A DNA stretch of 64,000 nucleotides from Tabrizicola oligotrophica (GCF_011008935.1 NZ_JAAIVJ010000007.1:62001-126000), one strand, 5' to 3'; positions 7,918 to 20,106 are shown, counted from the stretch's first letter. Notes: a model not told the origin generated them from the sequence alone. Numbers and translations are program-made.

Positions 7918-8478
7918 ATGACCCGTAGTGCCGAAATGCAGACCTTCCTGACTGCTGCCGAGGCGGCCTTGGGCCGGGTGACAGGGCCGGGGGCCGAGGT
8001 TGCCGCCGAGGTCATCCGCCGCTGGGCGGTGCCGGGGGGCGCGGGGCAAGGGGGGGATCGCCTGCCGGTTTGCGACTGGATCGCGCCGGCGCTTGCGGCG
8101 CAGACCTCACCCCTTGCCGCGAGTTTTGGCGCGTTGCAGCATCGACTGTCGTGGAGCCGAAGACGGTCTGCCGATCCGGCGAACAAGGCCTATTGGGACG
8201 GCCATGCCAATGCCATGATCCTTGGTCCCGGCGGGATTGAAGACCGCAGTGACATCTGGGTCGGCGCGACGGTCATGGCGCCCGGCACGCTTTACCCCGA
8301 CCACAACCACCCCCCGGCCGAGGTCTACCTGCCGCTGTCGGCAGGCGAATGGTGGAATGCCGGGATGGACTGGACCGATCCGGGGCTTGCGGGCTTCATC
8401 TACAACCCGCCCGGAATCCTTCACGCGATGCGGGCTGGCGACAAGCCGTTCCTGGCGTTGTGGTTCCTGCCGATCTGA
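7918..8478 (+). CDS. DMSP lyase-like cupin (DddQ/DddL family)
   Basis: 186-residue single-domain cupin. The start at 7918 is the first ATG after the tRNA; an earlier frame-open start would lie inside the tRNA. The cupin motif YPDHNHPPAEVY gives H131, E135 and Y137, with H169 in GILHAMRAG. As I recall, DddQ of Ruegeria uses H125, E129, Y131 and H163, the same spacing shifted by six residues; there three residues bind the metal and Tyr acts as base. Such enzymes cleave dimethylsulfoniopropionate to DMS and acrylate. No acrylate or other DMSP genes are adjacent, so a different cupin function is possible. It converges with the AT-rich ATPase gene. Confidence 0.8.
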   Translation: MTRSAEMQTFLTAAEAALGRVTGPGAEVAAEVIRRWAVPGGAGQGGDRLPVCDWIAPALAAQTSPLAASFGALQHRLSWSRRRSADPANKAYWDGHANAMILGPGGIEDRSDIWVGATVMAPGTLYPDHNHPPAEVYLPLSAGEWWNAGMDWTDPGLAGFIYNPPGILHAMRAGDKPFLALWFLPI

Positions 8479-8489
8479 GTTGCCAGTGA

Positions 8490-9985
8490 TCACGCTAGCT
8501 GCAGTGCTCTCCACAGTCCTCTGTGAACCAGTATTCTAATATTTGGATTGAGGTAACTATCGCCTCGCGCAGCTGAGTATATCTGATACTGCTTTCCGTC
8601 TTTCTGATGATTGGCAATGACCCCCGCTTCGAAAAGATCTTTTATGAACTCGTCAATATCCAACCTATTCTGCAATACGGAAAGGTCGTCAATCAGCGCG
8701 CCAGCTCCTTTATCGTATCTGGCCCACCGTATCTTTGAAATTGCGAGATTCAATAGAGCTGGAGTGTATTTGACTTCAAGCTCTGCAAAGCAATCCGTTT
8801 TGCTCACTCGTGAGTACTCGCGCAAGAACTTATCCATGTCATAACCGTCAGCGAAAAGCGAAGTACTCGAACCGTTTGTAGCCTGATAGGCTTTCAAGAC
8901 TCTTATTACATCTCGAGGTCGATACCATGTTAGGTTCAGGAAAAACATTGGGAAAGCAATGTCACCCGGTCCATCCATATCTTTCACTCTTGTCGGTACA
9001 ATTGATTCGACTTCCTCTTCGGTTGCACCTGCGGCCTTAATTTTGCCTTTCAAAAGTCCAATGAGTGGATTCTCAAAGTCATTCCGATAAGGCCAACTCA
9101 AGTCCACAGAGTTAGAATCTATTGTCTTGCTCAACTCCGGGTCACGCTCAATGAGTCTGTTGCGAACCTCAGGGCGAAGGCAGCAAATCACACTTACGTC
9201 AATTTTCTTCTCGACAAAGAAATCGTTCAATATGGCCGAAGCGCGCACAATGTCTCTAACAAGCGCCAACAAAACATCGTATTGATCGGACTTGGTGTCA
9301 ACCTGGCTTATATTAAGCTCATCGAAGAAGAATACATGCCGATAGTTTTGATGTGATTCTGCAAACAGACGTAGACATGAATTGTTGAAGTCTTTCAGGG
9401 GCATGATTTTTTTGTCTTTATAATTCGACAAAACGTCTCGCAACCACGGTATCCCGAAATCAGGTGGTGGAGGAAGAGTCAATCCGCGCCCAATGCCTTG
9501 CGCAATACTCCGCTCAGAAAGTTCGACACTCTGGCAGAATCTTACAAAGTTCGAATTAATACCTCTCTGATGTAAATCAGAAGATATGGAATGTAGGACC
9601 CTTCTGATCCAGAGTTCCTTAAAATCATAGAAATCCTTTACCGAGTCAAATAGTTTTCCTGAACTGAGATCTTCGAGATTTAGAGCCTGCGTTACTACTG
9701 CGTCACGGATGTCGGGCCGTCCGAAGTCCTCAGAGAAACTATAAAAAGTAGATGTTACACCTTCAAATTTACGTTCATGGGCGATTTTGAGGCAGCACGA
9801 AGACTTTCCTGTCCCTTTTCTGCCTACAATGATAAAGTTCGATTTATTGGAAAGATTATCCAAAGAGAAGCCATCAGGTTGGACAAAGCTCTTTACGAAG
9901 AAATCGGGATCACGCCTGTACTCCCTCATTCCAGAGTAATCGCCGAATACGTAGTCTGAGAACTTTTTCAAGGCTCTAACCTCCA

Positions 9986-9986
<1 letters not shown>
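8490..9986 (-). CDS. P-loop ATPase, Sll1717-like, probably horizontally acquired
   Basis: 498-residue ATPase, not a housekeeping protein of this group. Walker A is GRKGTGKSS at residues 55-63 and a Walker B-like segment VFFFDELNI lies near residue 222. The C-terminal third looks helical and may include a winged-helix end (residues about 400-498). The best recalled match is the Sll1717-type P-loop ATPase family, whose role is unsettled. The gene is visibly more AT-rich than its neighbours and uses codons such as AGA, TTA and ATA that they avoid. Its ATG shares one base with the gyrB TGA stop (TGATG), with no clear ribosome site, so translation may depend on gyrB. A second start, Met20, is possible. 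Defence function is a guess. Confidence 0.75.
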
Positions 9987-12466
<2,480 letters not shown>

Positions 12467-12517
12467 TTATAGCGGTTCAGGGGGGGAATGTCACGCCTTG
12501 GACACAAGATTTGGTGG

Positions 12518-13138
12518 TCAAAGGAAGGGAATGACCAGCCCCACCCCAATCAACAGCACGCCGGAAATGACGTTCAGCCGATGGACGCTTGCCGGGCTGG
12601 ACACCAGCCGCCGCGCCCGGTCGAGAAACACCGCAAGGCCCAGGTTTCCGGCCATCGGGATCAATGCCGACACCCCGATGATGAGCCCGATGTCCACCGA
12701 CGTCAGGCTGCCCAGCGTGAAGAATCCTGGCAGCGCGCCCATGTAGAACAGGATCGCCTTCGGGTTGCCGATCACCGCCGCCAAGCCCACCGAAAACCCC
12801 GCCCAAAGGCCGGGTCTGGTCAGGCGGCTGTCGGCATCGCCAAGCTTGCCGGATTTGCGGATCAGCATGTAGCCCATGATGAGAAAGATCACCGCCGCCA
12901 CCCAGCGCAGGACCGACAGGAAATCGCCATAGGTGCTTTCAACCCAGGATAGCCCGAGGATCGCCAGAAGCGGCCAGACCAGATCGCCCAGGGCAACGCC
13001 CACCGCCAAAGGCCAGGCCGCGGCAAACCCACCCGACAAGGCCCGCGCCATCAAGGCCACCCAGACCGGGCCGGGAACCGCCCAAAGCCCAACCATACCA
13101 AGGGCATAGATGCCCAGCTCATACCAGCTGATCGTCAT
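12518..13138 (-). CDS. LysE/RhtB-family exporter
   Basis: 206-residue inner-membrane protein with about six hydrophobic segments. The N-terminus ISWYELGIYALGMVGLWAVP and the glycine-proline pattern GPVWVALMARALSGG at residues 25-40 fit the LysE translocator family, which exports amino acids, homoserine lactones or related small molecules. The start at 13138 overlaps the stop of the VOC gene (ATGA); the longer open frame to 13234 lies in that gene. It is co-transcribed with the VOC gene and probably recF. Substrate is unknown. Confidence 0.88.
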   Translation of the reverse strand: MTISWYELGIYALGMVGLWAVPGPVWVALMARALSGGFAAAWPLAVGVALGDLVWPLLAILGLSWVESTYGDFLSVLRWVAAVIFLIMGYMLIRKSGKLGDADSRLTRPGLWAGFSVGLAAVIGNPKAILFYMGALPGFFTLGSLTSVDIGLIIGVSALIPMAGNLGLAVFLDRARRLVSSPASVHRLNVISGVLLIGVGLVIPFL

Positions 13139-13569
13139 GCACCTGTCTCGGGCAATGTCAGGCTTCCGTCGGGATTCAAGGGCCAGAACGGGTTCATCGC
13201 CACTTCCCAGACATGGCCGTCCGGATCGGCCCAATAGCCGGAATAGCCGCCCCAGAACACCTTTTCCGGGGTTTTCAGGGCTGTGCCTCCCGCAGCCAGC
13301 GCCGCGGCGAAGGCCGCGTCCACCTCGGCCTCGGTGGTGAAATTCTGCGCCAGCGTCACCGCGCCAGTGCCAAGGCTGGCGCCCGTCCGCCCCTGATCGG
13401 CGGCCAGATCCGCCCGCCCGAACAAGGCCAGAACCTGCCCGTGCATCTGGTAAAACGCGACGCCCGCCTGTGCCCCATGCTCCTGCCAGCCAAGCCTGCC
13501 ATAAAAGGCCTTGGCGTCGGCCAGATCGGCCACGCCCAAGGTTATCAGGGTCACGCGCTGCGGAGTCAT
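13135..13569 (-). CDS. VOC (glyoxalase/bleomycin-resistance) family protein
   Basis: 144-residue single-unit VOC protein. It opens VTLITLGVADLADAKAFYGR, the usual first strand and helix, and closes SGYWADPDGHVWEVAMNP, which holds the Glu ligand. The first His ligand position is occupied by Thr/Leu (LITLGV), so metal binding is not assured. It is wedged between recF and the LysE-type gene with 4-base overlaps at both ends. The role is unknown; VOC proteins of this size are often annotated as lactoylglutathione lyase-like without proof. Confidence 0.85.
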   Translation of the reverse strand: MTPQRVTLITLGVADLADAKAFYGRLGWQEHGAQAGVAFYQMHGQVLALFGRADLAADQGRTGASLGTGAVTLAQNFTTEAEVDAAFAAALAAGGTALKTPEKVFWGGYSGYWADPDGHVWEVAMNPFWPLNPDGSLTLPETGA

Positions 13570-14669
13570 GCCGTCACCTTCGATTGCCCACCCTCATCGC
13601 GCACCGCCATCACCTGCCCCCGGTCGCCCAGGGCGTCGAACAACTCCGCCTCGGTGCCGGTCATGATCGCCTGCGCGCCAAGGGCGCAGATTTCGTCATA
13701 AAGAGCTGCGCGGCGCTGGATGTCCAGATGCGCTGCCACTTCATCCAGCAAGAGAACCGGCGCGCGTCCCAGATCGGCAGCCAGGGCGCGGGCATTGGCC
13801 AGGATCAGGCTGATGAGCAACGCCTTCTGTTCGCCGGTGGAACATTGCCCGGCTTCCACGCCCTTGGTCGCATAGACCGCCTGCAGGTCGCTGCGATGCG
13901 GCCCCAGCAGCGTTCGCCCCGCAGCCATGTCGCGCCGCCGCCCGTCAGCCAGGGCCTCGGCCAGATCTTCGGCGGGCAGATCGGCGCCACCCTCCGGCCC
14001 GACCAGCGCCATGTCCGCCCGGGGAAAAGCCGAGGCGCCCTCCTGCGCCACCCGAAGCCGCATCAGGGCCGCCTGCCGGTTGGCAATGATCGCCGTGCCG
14101 GCCTCGACCATCTGGCCTTCGAGCGCGGCATACCAGCGCGCATCGCCGACCTGATCCTTCAAGAGCCGGTTGCGGTCGCGCATCGCCTTGTCATAGGCCA
14201 AGGACACTTCGGCATGGTCCGGCGTGAACGACAGCGCGATGCGGTCAAGAAACCGCCGCCGCCCCTCCGCCGCCTCGATCCACAGGCGGTCCATCGCCGG
14301 CACCAGCCACAGGACCCGCAGCACCCGCCCCAGGGCGGCCTGCGTTGCCGCCTTGCCGTCAATCCGAACGAACCGCGCCTCACCCGCCTCGGCCCCGGTT
14401 TCAAGGTCATGGGCGGCAGCGATCCCCAGCACTTCCGCCGACACCTTCCAGCCCAGCCGCTCCGGCCGTCGCGGCAAATCTTCCGCCGCCGCCCGCCGCA
14501 GGCCGCGACCGGGCGACAACAGCGATACAGCCTCCAGAATATTGGTCTTGCCCGCCCCGTTCGGCCCGACCAAGGCCACTGGCCGCCCATCAAACGCCAG
14601 TCGCGCCGCCTTGTGGCTGCGGAAATGCGACAGGCTCAGCGATGTGATGGCAAGCCCACTCAACGCCAA
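13566..14669 (-). CDS. recF: DNA replication and repair protein RecF
   Basis: SMC-like ATPase that loads RecA at gaps with RecO and RecR. Walker A is GPNGAGKTN (about residues 34-42), the signature region is CSTGEQKALLISLILA, and Walker B is PVLLLDEVAAHLD. The length of 367 is normal. No ATG is available at the N-terminus: TTG at 14669 or TTG at 14663 must start translation, and the AAAGG at 14672-14676 fits the latter a little better. It follows dnaN by 63 bases and overlaps the VOC gene by 4. Confidence 0.96.
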   Translation of the reverse strand: MALSGLAITSLSLSHFRSHKAARLAFDGRPVALVGPNGAGKTNILEAVSLLSPGRGLRRAAAEDLPRRPERLGWKVSAEVLGIAAAHDLETGAEAGEARFVRIDGKAATQAALGRVLRVLWLVPAMDRLWIEAAEGRRRFLDRIALSFTPDHAEVSLAYDKAMRDRNRLLKDQVGDARWYAALEGQMVEAGTAIIANRQAALMRLRVAQEGASAFPRADMALVGPEGGADLPAEDLAEALADGRRRDMAAGRTLLGPHRSDLQAVYATKGVEAGQCSTGEQKALLISLILANARALAADLGRAPVLLLDEVAAHLDIQRRAALYDEICALGAQAIMTGTEAELFDALGDRGQVMAVRDEGGQSKVTA

Positions 14670-14732
14670 GCCCTTTCATACTGGTTCAAATATCCCACGG
14701 GGGACCGGGGGTGTGAAACCCCCGGCGCGCGG

Positions 14733-15851
14733 TCACACGCGCATCGGCATCACGACATAGACGGCGCTGGTGTCATTGCCTTCGCGCATCAGGGTCGGGT
14801 CGCCCGAGGAGTTGAACAGGAACACCGCGTTTTCCCGATCGACCTGGCTGGCAATTTCCAGCAGATACTTGGCGTTGAAACCGATCTCCAGCCGCTCGTC
14901 CGCGTAGGCCACGGCCAGTTCTTCCTCGGCCGCACCGGAATCCGGCGCGTTCACCGACAGGACCAGCCGGTCCTCGTCGAGCGACAGCTTCACGGCCCGC
15001 GAGCGTTCGGACGACACGGTCGCCACCCGGTCGACAGCCTTGGCGAATTCGGTCGCGTCCACTTCCAGCCGCCGGGTGTTGTTCTGCGGAATGACGCGGG
15101 TGTAATCCGGGAAGGTGCCGTCAATGACCTTTGAAGTCAGGGTGATTGCGGGCGTCGCGAAACGCACCTTGGTTTCGCTGACGGAGACCGCAATCGTCGC
15201 CTCGTCGTCGTCCAGGAGCTTCCGCAACTCGTTCACCGTCTTGCGTGGCACGATCACGCCCGGCATGCCGGCCGCGCCCTCGGGCAGGGTGGCGTCGATC
15301 CGCGCCAGCCGGTGCCCGTCGGTCGCCACGCAGCGCAGCACCGGGCCACTTTCGCCGGTCGAGGTGTGCATGTAGACGCCGTTCAGGTAATAGCGTGTCT
15401 CCTCGGTCGAGATGGCGAATTTCGCCTTGTCGAACAGGCGGCGCAACTCCGGGGCCTTGGCCGAGAAGTTCGAAGAATATTCGCTGGAAGCCATCACCGG
15501 GAAATCTTCGCGCGGCAGGGTGGCAAGCGAGAAGGTCGAGCGTCCGGCCGTGATCGTCAGCCGGCCCGAGGTTGCGTCTTCCGTCAGGTTGACCAGCGCC
15601 CCGTCCGGCAGTTTGCGCACGATCTCGTGCAGCATCACTGCTGAAACCGTGGTGGCGCCGGGGCGTTCTACCATGGCGGCGGCGCGGTCCACGACTTCGA
15701 TGTCCAGATCGGTTGCCCGGAAGGAAACCTGCGCGCCCTCGGCCTCGATCAGCACGTTGGCGAGGATTGGAATGGTGTTCCGGCGCTCGACAACGGATTG
15801 CGCCTGAGCCAGCGCCTTCAACAGCGTGCCACGTTCGATCGAGAGCTTCAT
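14733..15851 (-). CDS. dnaN: DNA polymerase III beta sliding clamp
   Basis: 372-residue clamp that encircles DNA and tethers DNA polymerase III. It begins MKLSIERGTLLKALAQAQSV and ends TSAVYVVMPMRV, both standard for alphaproteobacterial DnaN, and holds the three repeated clamp domains. The start at 15851 is chosen over the longer frame because the extra 17 residues (including VPSGTGKGMGR) are not family-like. It follows dnaA by 118 bases in the usual order. Confidence 0.97.
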   Translation of the reverse strand: MKLSIERGTLLKALAQAQSVVERRNTIPILANVLIEAEGAQVSFRATDLDIEVVDRAAAMVERPGATTVSAVMLHEIVRKLPDGALVNLTEDATSGRLTITAGRSTFSLATLPREDFPVMASSEYSSNFSAKAPELRRLFDKAKFAISTEETRYYLNGVYMHTSTGESGPVLRCVATDGHRLARIDATLPEGAAGMPGVIVPRKTVNELRKLLDDDEATIAVSVSETKVRFATPAITLTSKVIDGTFPDYTRVIPQNNTRRLEVDATEFAKAVDRVATVSSERSRAVKLSLDEDRLVLSVNAPDSGAAEEELAVAYADERLEIGFNAKYLLEIASQVDRENAVFLFNSSGDPTLMREGNDTSAVYVVMPMRV

Positions 15852-15969
15852 TCTTCCCATCCCCTTGCCCGTGCCTGAAGGGACACGGAGCCAGCCCGGC
15901 AAAAGCCGGTTACAAGTGTTTTCGGGACATTGCGGGGGATTCCCCTGCCCGTCAAGGCCCGGGCGGGAG

Positions 15970-17355
15970 TTACCCCTGCAAGAGCCGCTTCAGCAGGTTC
16001 AGATCGTCGTTCAGCTGGCTGTCGGTGGCCATCAGCTCTTCGATCTTCCTGACGCCGTGCATGATGGTGGTGTGATCGCGGCCGCCAAAGCGCCGCCCGA
16101 TCTCGGGCAGACTGCGGGGGGTCAGTTGCTTGGCCAGATACATCGCCACCTGACGCGGCCGGGCAATGTTGCGCAGCCGCTTCGGGCCGATCATGTCGGA
16201 AAGGCGGATGTTGTAATGCTCGGCCACCTTGCGCTGAATCTCCTCGATCGTCAGCTTGCGATCCGAGGCGCGCAGGATATCGGCAAGGCAGTCTTGCGCC
16301 AGTTCCAGCGTGATTTCACGGCCGACCAGCGAGGCAAAGGCGAACAGCCGCGTCAGCGCGCCTTCCAGCACACGGACATTGGTGGTGATGCGGTGGGCGA
16401 GGAACGCCAGTACGCCATTGGCAATTTGCAGGCCGGGGTATTGCTGGCGGTAGAACTCGGCCTTCTGCTGCAGGATGCCAAGGCGCAGTTCGTAGTCGGT
16501 CGGGTGCAGGTCCACCACAAGGCCGCATTGCAGGCGGCTCTTGATGCGGTCCTCCAGATCCTTGATTTCGCCCGGCGCGCGGTCGGCCGAGATGATGATC
16601 TGCTTGTTCTGGTCCACCAGCGCGTTGAAGGTATGGAAGAATTCCTCTTGCGTCGAATCCTTGCCGGCGATGAATTGCACATCATCGACCATCAGCACGT
16701 CGACCGAGCGGAAGATTTCCTTGAAATCCATGATCTGCTTGTCGCGCAGCGCCTGAACGAAGCGATACATGAACTGTTCCGCCGACAGGTAAAGCACCCG
16801 CAGCTCGGGCTGGCGAGCCTGCAGTTCATGGGCGATGGCGTGCATCAGGTGGGTCTTGCCGAGACCGACGCCGCCATAAAGAAACAGCGGGTTGAAGGTG
16901 ACCGGCCCACCTTCCGCAACGCGGCGCGCGGCGGCGTGGGCCAGTTCGTTCGGCTTGCCAACCACGAAACTGTCAAAGGTAAAGCGCGCGTCCAGCGTCG
17001 CGCCGGGCAACTCGTCATCATTGGCGGCCCGGCGTTGCGCCAGTCGCGGCAGGGGCTTGGCCGGGCCGGGCGCCGGGGCTGAGGCGGCAGCCCGCACGGC
17101 GCGCGGCTGGCTGACCGTCGGGACAAAGAATTCGAGCCGCGAGACATCCTGCCCCGAGGCATTCAGCTGGTGCAGGATGTGGTCGGAAAAGTTGCGCGAC
17201 ACCCAGTCGCCGAAAAACGTGGTCGGGACTTCGAAGCGGGCGAGCGGGCCACGCAGTTCAGCCAGACGAATGGGCTCGATCCAGGTGGTGTAGTTGTTGC
17301 GGCCAACGCGCTTGATAAGTTCTTCGCGCAATTTACCCCAGGCCTCAATCGTCAT
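15970..17355 (-). CDS. dnaA: Chromosomal replication initiator DnaA
   Basis: 461-residue AAA+ initiator that opens oriC. The N-terminal domain I begins MTIEAWGKLREELIKRVG, the Walker A motif is GGVGLGKTH, Walker B is VDVLMVDDVQFI, and the DNA-binding signature is GRRFGGRDHTTIMHGVRKIE. The longer open frame to 17484 adds an unrelated leader and is rejected. It heads the dnaA-dnaN-recF block; its promoter lies in the 563-bp gap before rpsT. Confidence 0.98.
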   Translation of the reverse strand: MTIEAWGKLREELIKRVGRNNYTTWIEPIRLAELRGPLARFEVPTTFFGDWVSRNFSDHILHQLNASGQDVSRLEFFVPTVSQPRAVRAAASAPAPGPAKPLPRLAQRRAANDDELPGATLDARFTFDSFVVGKPNELAHAAARRVAEGGPVTFNPLFLYGGVGLGKTHLMHAIAHELQARQPELRVLYLSAEQFMYRFVQALRDKQIMDFKEIFRSVDVLMVDDVQFIAGKDSTQEEFFHTFNALVDQNKQIIISADRAPGEIKDLEDRIKSRLQCGLVVDLHPTDYELRLGILQQKAEFYRQQYPGLQIANGVLAFLAHRITTNVRVLEGALTRLFAFASLVGREITLELAQDCLADILRASDRKLTIEEIQRKVAEHYNIRLSDMIGPKRLRNIARPRQVAMYLAKQLTPRSLPEIGRRFGGRDHTTIMHGVRKIEELMATDSQLNDDLNLLKRLLQG

Positions 17356-17630
17356 TCTTTTTTCCGTCCCTGGCCCTTGCCCGAGCAGCCGGGCGGTGCC
17401 TTGATCTTGTTGTTTCACCGTCCTGCGATCCCGCAACACAGAGGACACCGGGCTGCCAACCCATGCCCGCGTTCTGGCGGCCATGCGCTCAAAGTCCGGT
17501 CACGAAACACAAAAAAGCCCATCAGGAAAATCTCCCGATGCCCATGTATTCCGTATGTCAGGCCGCATAAACGGCAGACTGATTAACGCGATAATCCTGA
17601 ACGATTTTTATTTGTCATTGGCCGAATGGC

Positions 17631-17643
17631 CTGGCAGTGCCAG
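17631..17643. repeat. 13-bp inverted repeat upstream of dnaA
   Basis: CTGGCAGTGCCAG is a perfect inverted repeat with a one-base centre, 276 bases upstream of the dnaA start. It could be an operator, but no protein can be assigned. Confidence 0.35.
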
Positions 17644-17866
17644 TCGGACTTTCGTTCAAGGTCGCGCTCTGTCCCCCAAGTCGAAGTGAATCGCAGGGTC
17701 AAGCTAGCAACTCGGCATGAAGGCGCGCAACCGAACTATGCGCTTGACAGGTGATCGGCCGATGGAATCGGAGCGGCTGTGCAAATTGGCAACGCCGGCG
17801 GCTGGAGCGAGGTCGGAAATCGTCAAATGGCGCCGGGCATCGCCGGGGGGAAGGGCCGGGAAATGC

Positions 17867-17894
17867 AAAAGGCGCCCCTCGCGGAGCGCCCCTT
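17867..17894 (-). terminator. Terminator of rpsT
   Basis: Reading the minus strand, an inverted repeat (GGCGC and GCGCC cores around a short loop, within GGGGCGCTCCGCGAGGGGCGCC region) is followed by TTTTGCATTT, 24 bases after the rpsT stop codon. Confidence 0.7.
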
Positions 17895-17918
17895 ACCGAG
17901 AATCGGCTGGCCTGTGAC

Positions 17919-18194
17919 TCAGGCGGCCGGCGCCGACAGCGCTTTGACGCGCGAGGTCAGGCGCGACATTTTGCGCGAGGCGGTGTTCTTGTGAAGAACC
18001 CCCTTGGTCACACCGCGCATCAGCTCGGGCTGAGCGGCGGCCAGAGCGGTTGCGGCGGCATCGGCGTTGCCGGAAGCGAGAGCTTCCTCGACCTTGCGCA
18101 GGAAAGTGCGGATGCGCGAGCGGCGGGCTTTGTTGACGTCCTGACGGGCCTCGGACTGACGGGCGCGCTTTTTGGACTGGGCGGTATTTGCCAT
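17919..18194 (-). CDS. rpsT: 30S ribosomal protein S20
   Basis: 91-residue basic protein of the small ribosomal subunit that binds 16S rRNA. It starts [18 protein letters not shown], which is diagnostic, and carries [15 protein letters not shown] near the end. The start at 18194 has GAGAG upstream; the longer frame to 18275 is not S20-like. It lies between dnaA and an enoyl-CoA hydratase gene, all on the minus strand, with its own terminator. Confidence 0.98.
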   Translation of the reverse strand: MANTAQSKKRARQSEARQDVNKARRSRIRTFLRKVEEALASGNADAAATALAAAQPELMRGVTKGVLHKNTASRKMSRLTSRVKALSAPAA

Positions 18195-18302
18195 GGGCTG
18201 AACTCTCTTCGGTCTTGTGTCTATCTGATCGCACGAAAGCCCGAAGCCCCCTTCATCAGAAGGAGAATCGTTCACGCCTTAAGCGGGCCCACGCGCATGT
18301 GG

Positions 18303-18325
18303 GGCGGCGCATAGCCCGCGCCGCC
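18303..18325 (-). terminator. Possible terminator hairpin of the enoyl-CoA hydratase gene
   Basis: GGCGGCGC and GCGCCGCC form a perfect 8-bp stem with a 7-base loop, 18 bases after the hydratase stop. No T run follows on the minus strand, so it may act only as a 3' end stabiliser. Confidence 0.4.
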
Positions 18326-18342
18326 GAACTTTGCAACCGGAT

Positions 18343-19119
18343 TCAGCGGTCGCGGAACTGCGGCTGGCGCTTTTCGATGAAAGCGGCCATGCCTTCCTTC
18401 TGGTCTTCGGTCGCAAAGGCGGCATGGAAAGCGCGGCGTTCGAACAAGAGCCCTTCGCGCAGGGTGGTTTCCAGCGCGCGGTTGACCGATTCCTTCACCG
18501 TCATCGCGATGACCGCAGATTTCTCGGCAATCTTGGCTGCCGCCTTCAGCGCCTCGTCCCGCAGTTGCGCGGCAGGCACGATGCGGCTGACCAAGCCAGC
18601 CCGCTCCGCCTCGGCAGCATCCATGAAGCGGCCCGTCAGGTTCATGTCCATCGCCTTCGACTTGCCGACCAGACGGGTCAGGCGCTGGGTGCCGCCCATC
18701 CCGGCAACGATGCCAAGGTTGATCTCGGGCTGGCCGAACTTGGCGGTATCGGCGGCCATGATGAAATCGCACATCATCGCCAATTCGCAGCCGCCGCCAA
18801 GGCAATAGCCGGCAACCGCCGCAATCACCGGCTTGCGCACGCGGGCGATCGCTTCGGCTTCGGGGCCGAAAAGATCGTCGAAATAGACATCGACATAGGA
18901 CTTCCCGGCCATCTCGCGCACATCGGCCCCGGCGGCAAAGGCCTTGTCCGAGCCGGTCAGCACGATGCAGCGGATCTTGTCATTGCGGTCCGCCGCCGTC
19001 ATTGCCTCGGCGAGTTCCACCATCAGCTTGGTGTTCAGCGCATTCATCGCGTCAGGGCGATTAAGCCGGATGAGACAGGTATAGTCTTCAATCTCGACGA
19101 TCAGGGTTTCATAGGCCAT
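18343..19119 (-). CDS. Enoyl-CoA hydratase (crotonase family)
   Basis: 258-residue soluble enzyme that adds water to trans-2-enoyl-CoA in fatty-acid or related beta-oxidation. Oxyanion-hole motifs are [11 protein letters not shown] (about residues 60-70) and [15 protein letters not shown]; the two catalytic glutamates of true hydratases are present, in GGGCELA and in [10 protein letters not shown]. Length and C-terminus ([12 protein letters not shown]) match typical alphaproteobacterial PaaF/Ech proteins. It stands alone between mutM and rpsT on the same strand, with 59 bases to mutM, and could be co-transcribed with mutM. Confidence 0.94.
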   Translation of the reverse strand: MAYETLIVEIEDYTCLIRLNRPDAMNALNTKLMVELAEAMTAADRNDKIRCIVLTGSDKAFAAGADVREMAGKSYVDVYFDDLFGPEAEAIARVRKPVIAAVAGYCLGGGCELAMMCDFIMAADTAKFGQPEINLGIVAGMGGTQRLTRLVGKSKAMDMNLTGRFMDAAEAERAGLVSRIVPAAQLRDEALKAAAKIAEKSAVIAMTVKESVNRALETTLREGLLFERRAFHAAFATEDQKEGMAAFIEKRQPQFRDR

Positions 19120-19178
19120 GGCAGTGGCTCCCGGTGGTTTGTTGCGCGACCTCTAGCAGTAACGCGGACGTTATCAAG

Positions 19179-20030
19179 TCACCTCTGGCAGGCAGGACAG
19201 TAAAAAGACGACCGGCCCGATTGGACGGTCCTCGCAATCGTGCCGGAACAGCCGGGGGTCGGGCAGGGGCTGTCTTCGCGGTCGTAGACGCGGAAGGTAT
19301 GCTGAAAATACCCAAGTTCCCCATCGGCTTGACGGTAATCCTTCAGCGAGGAACCGCCCGCGGCAATCGCCTCGGTCAACACCTCGCGGATGATCGGCAC
19401 CAGCCGCACCACTTCGGCTGACGTCACGTCGCGGGCCAGCCGCAGCGGGCTGATCTGTGCCCGGAAAAGCACTTCGCAGACATAAATGTTGCCCAGCCCC
19501 GCGATGTTGTGCTGATCCAGAAGCGCCGACTTGATCGGTGTCGCGCGGCCCTTCAGGCGGGCCGCCAGATGGGTTTCATGGAAATCGTTGCCCAAGGGTT
19601 CGGGGCCAAGGGCGGCAAGGAGCGGGTGGGCATCGCAAGCGGCGGTTGCCATCAGATCCATCGCGCCAAAGCGGCGGGCGTCGTTGAATGTCACCCGCGC
19701 GCCGCCCTCCATGTCCAGAACCACATGGTCATGCTTTGCCGGCGCAGGGTGGTCATGGTGAAACTGCCCCGCCTGAACGCCGGAAACCAGCATCCGGCCC
19801 GACATGCCCAGATGGATGAGCAGGGTTTCTCCGGTGGACAGATCGGCCAGGATATATTTCGACCGCCGCCGCAGCCCCAGAACCTGCGCGCCGGTCAGCC
19901 GTTCCGCCATGCGGGGCGGGAACGGCCAGCGCAGATCGGGCCGGTTCACGGCGGCCTTTTCAATCCGCCGCCCTTCCATCGCAGGCAATAGCCCCATGCG
20001 GACGGTTTCGACTTCGGGCAGTTCGGGCAT
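19179..20030 (-). CDS. mutM: Formamidopyrimidine-DNA glycosylase
   Basis: 283-residue base-excision repair enzyme that removes 8-oxoguanine and nicks the abasic site. The start [14 protein letters not shown] supplies the catalytic Pro2 and Glu3; the helix-two-turn-helix region includes [13 protein letters not shown]; the C-terminal zinc finger has four cysteines (CPTPGC and CPAC). An earlier frame-open start at 20048 would mask the catalytic N-terminal proline. It diverges from ubiE across 76 bp, as in many alphaproteobacteria. Confidence 0.97.
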   Translation of the reverse strand: MPELPEVETVRMGLLPAMEGRRIEKAAVNRPDLRWPFPPRMAERLTGAQVLGLRRRSKYILADLSTGETLLIHLGMSGRMLVSGVQAGQFHHDHPAPAKHDHVVLDMEGGARVTFNDARRFGAMDLMATAACDAHPLLAALGPEPLGNDFHETHLAARLKGRATPIKSALLDQHNIAGLGNIYVCEVLFRAQISPLRLARDVTSAEVVRLVPIIREVLTEAIAAGGSSLKDYRQADGELGYFQHTFRVYDREDSPCPTPGCSGTIARTVQSGRSSFYCPACQR

Positions 20031-20106
20031 GCGACCTCGTGGCGGCATTGAGGAGTGGGGGCTTCCCCCCTATAAGGTGGCCAAGACAAAGGAAGGGCAA
20101 GCCCCG

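Larger units (their letters stand above)
17356..17918. other. Intergenic region upstream of dnaA (563 bp)
   Basis: No gene seen. It must hold the dnaA promoter and contains an AT-richer patch (about 17570-17615), a short inverted repeat at 17631-17643 and the rpsT terminator. I found no TTATCCACA-like DnaA box, so I do not call it the replication origin. Confidence 0.5.
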
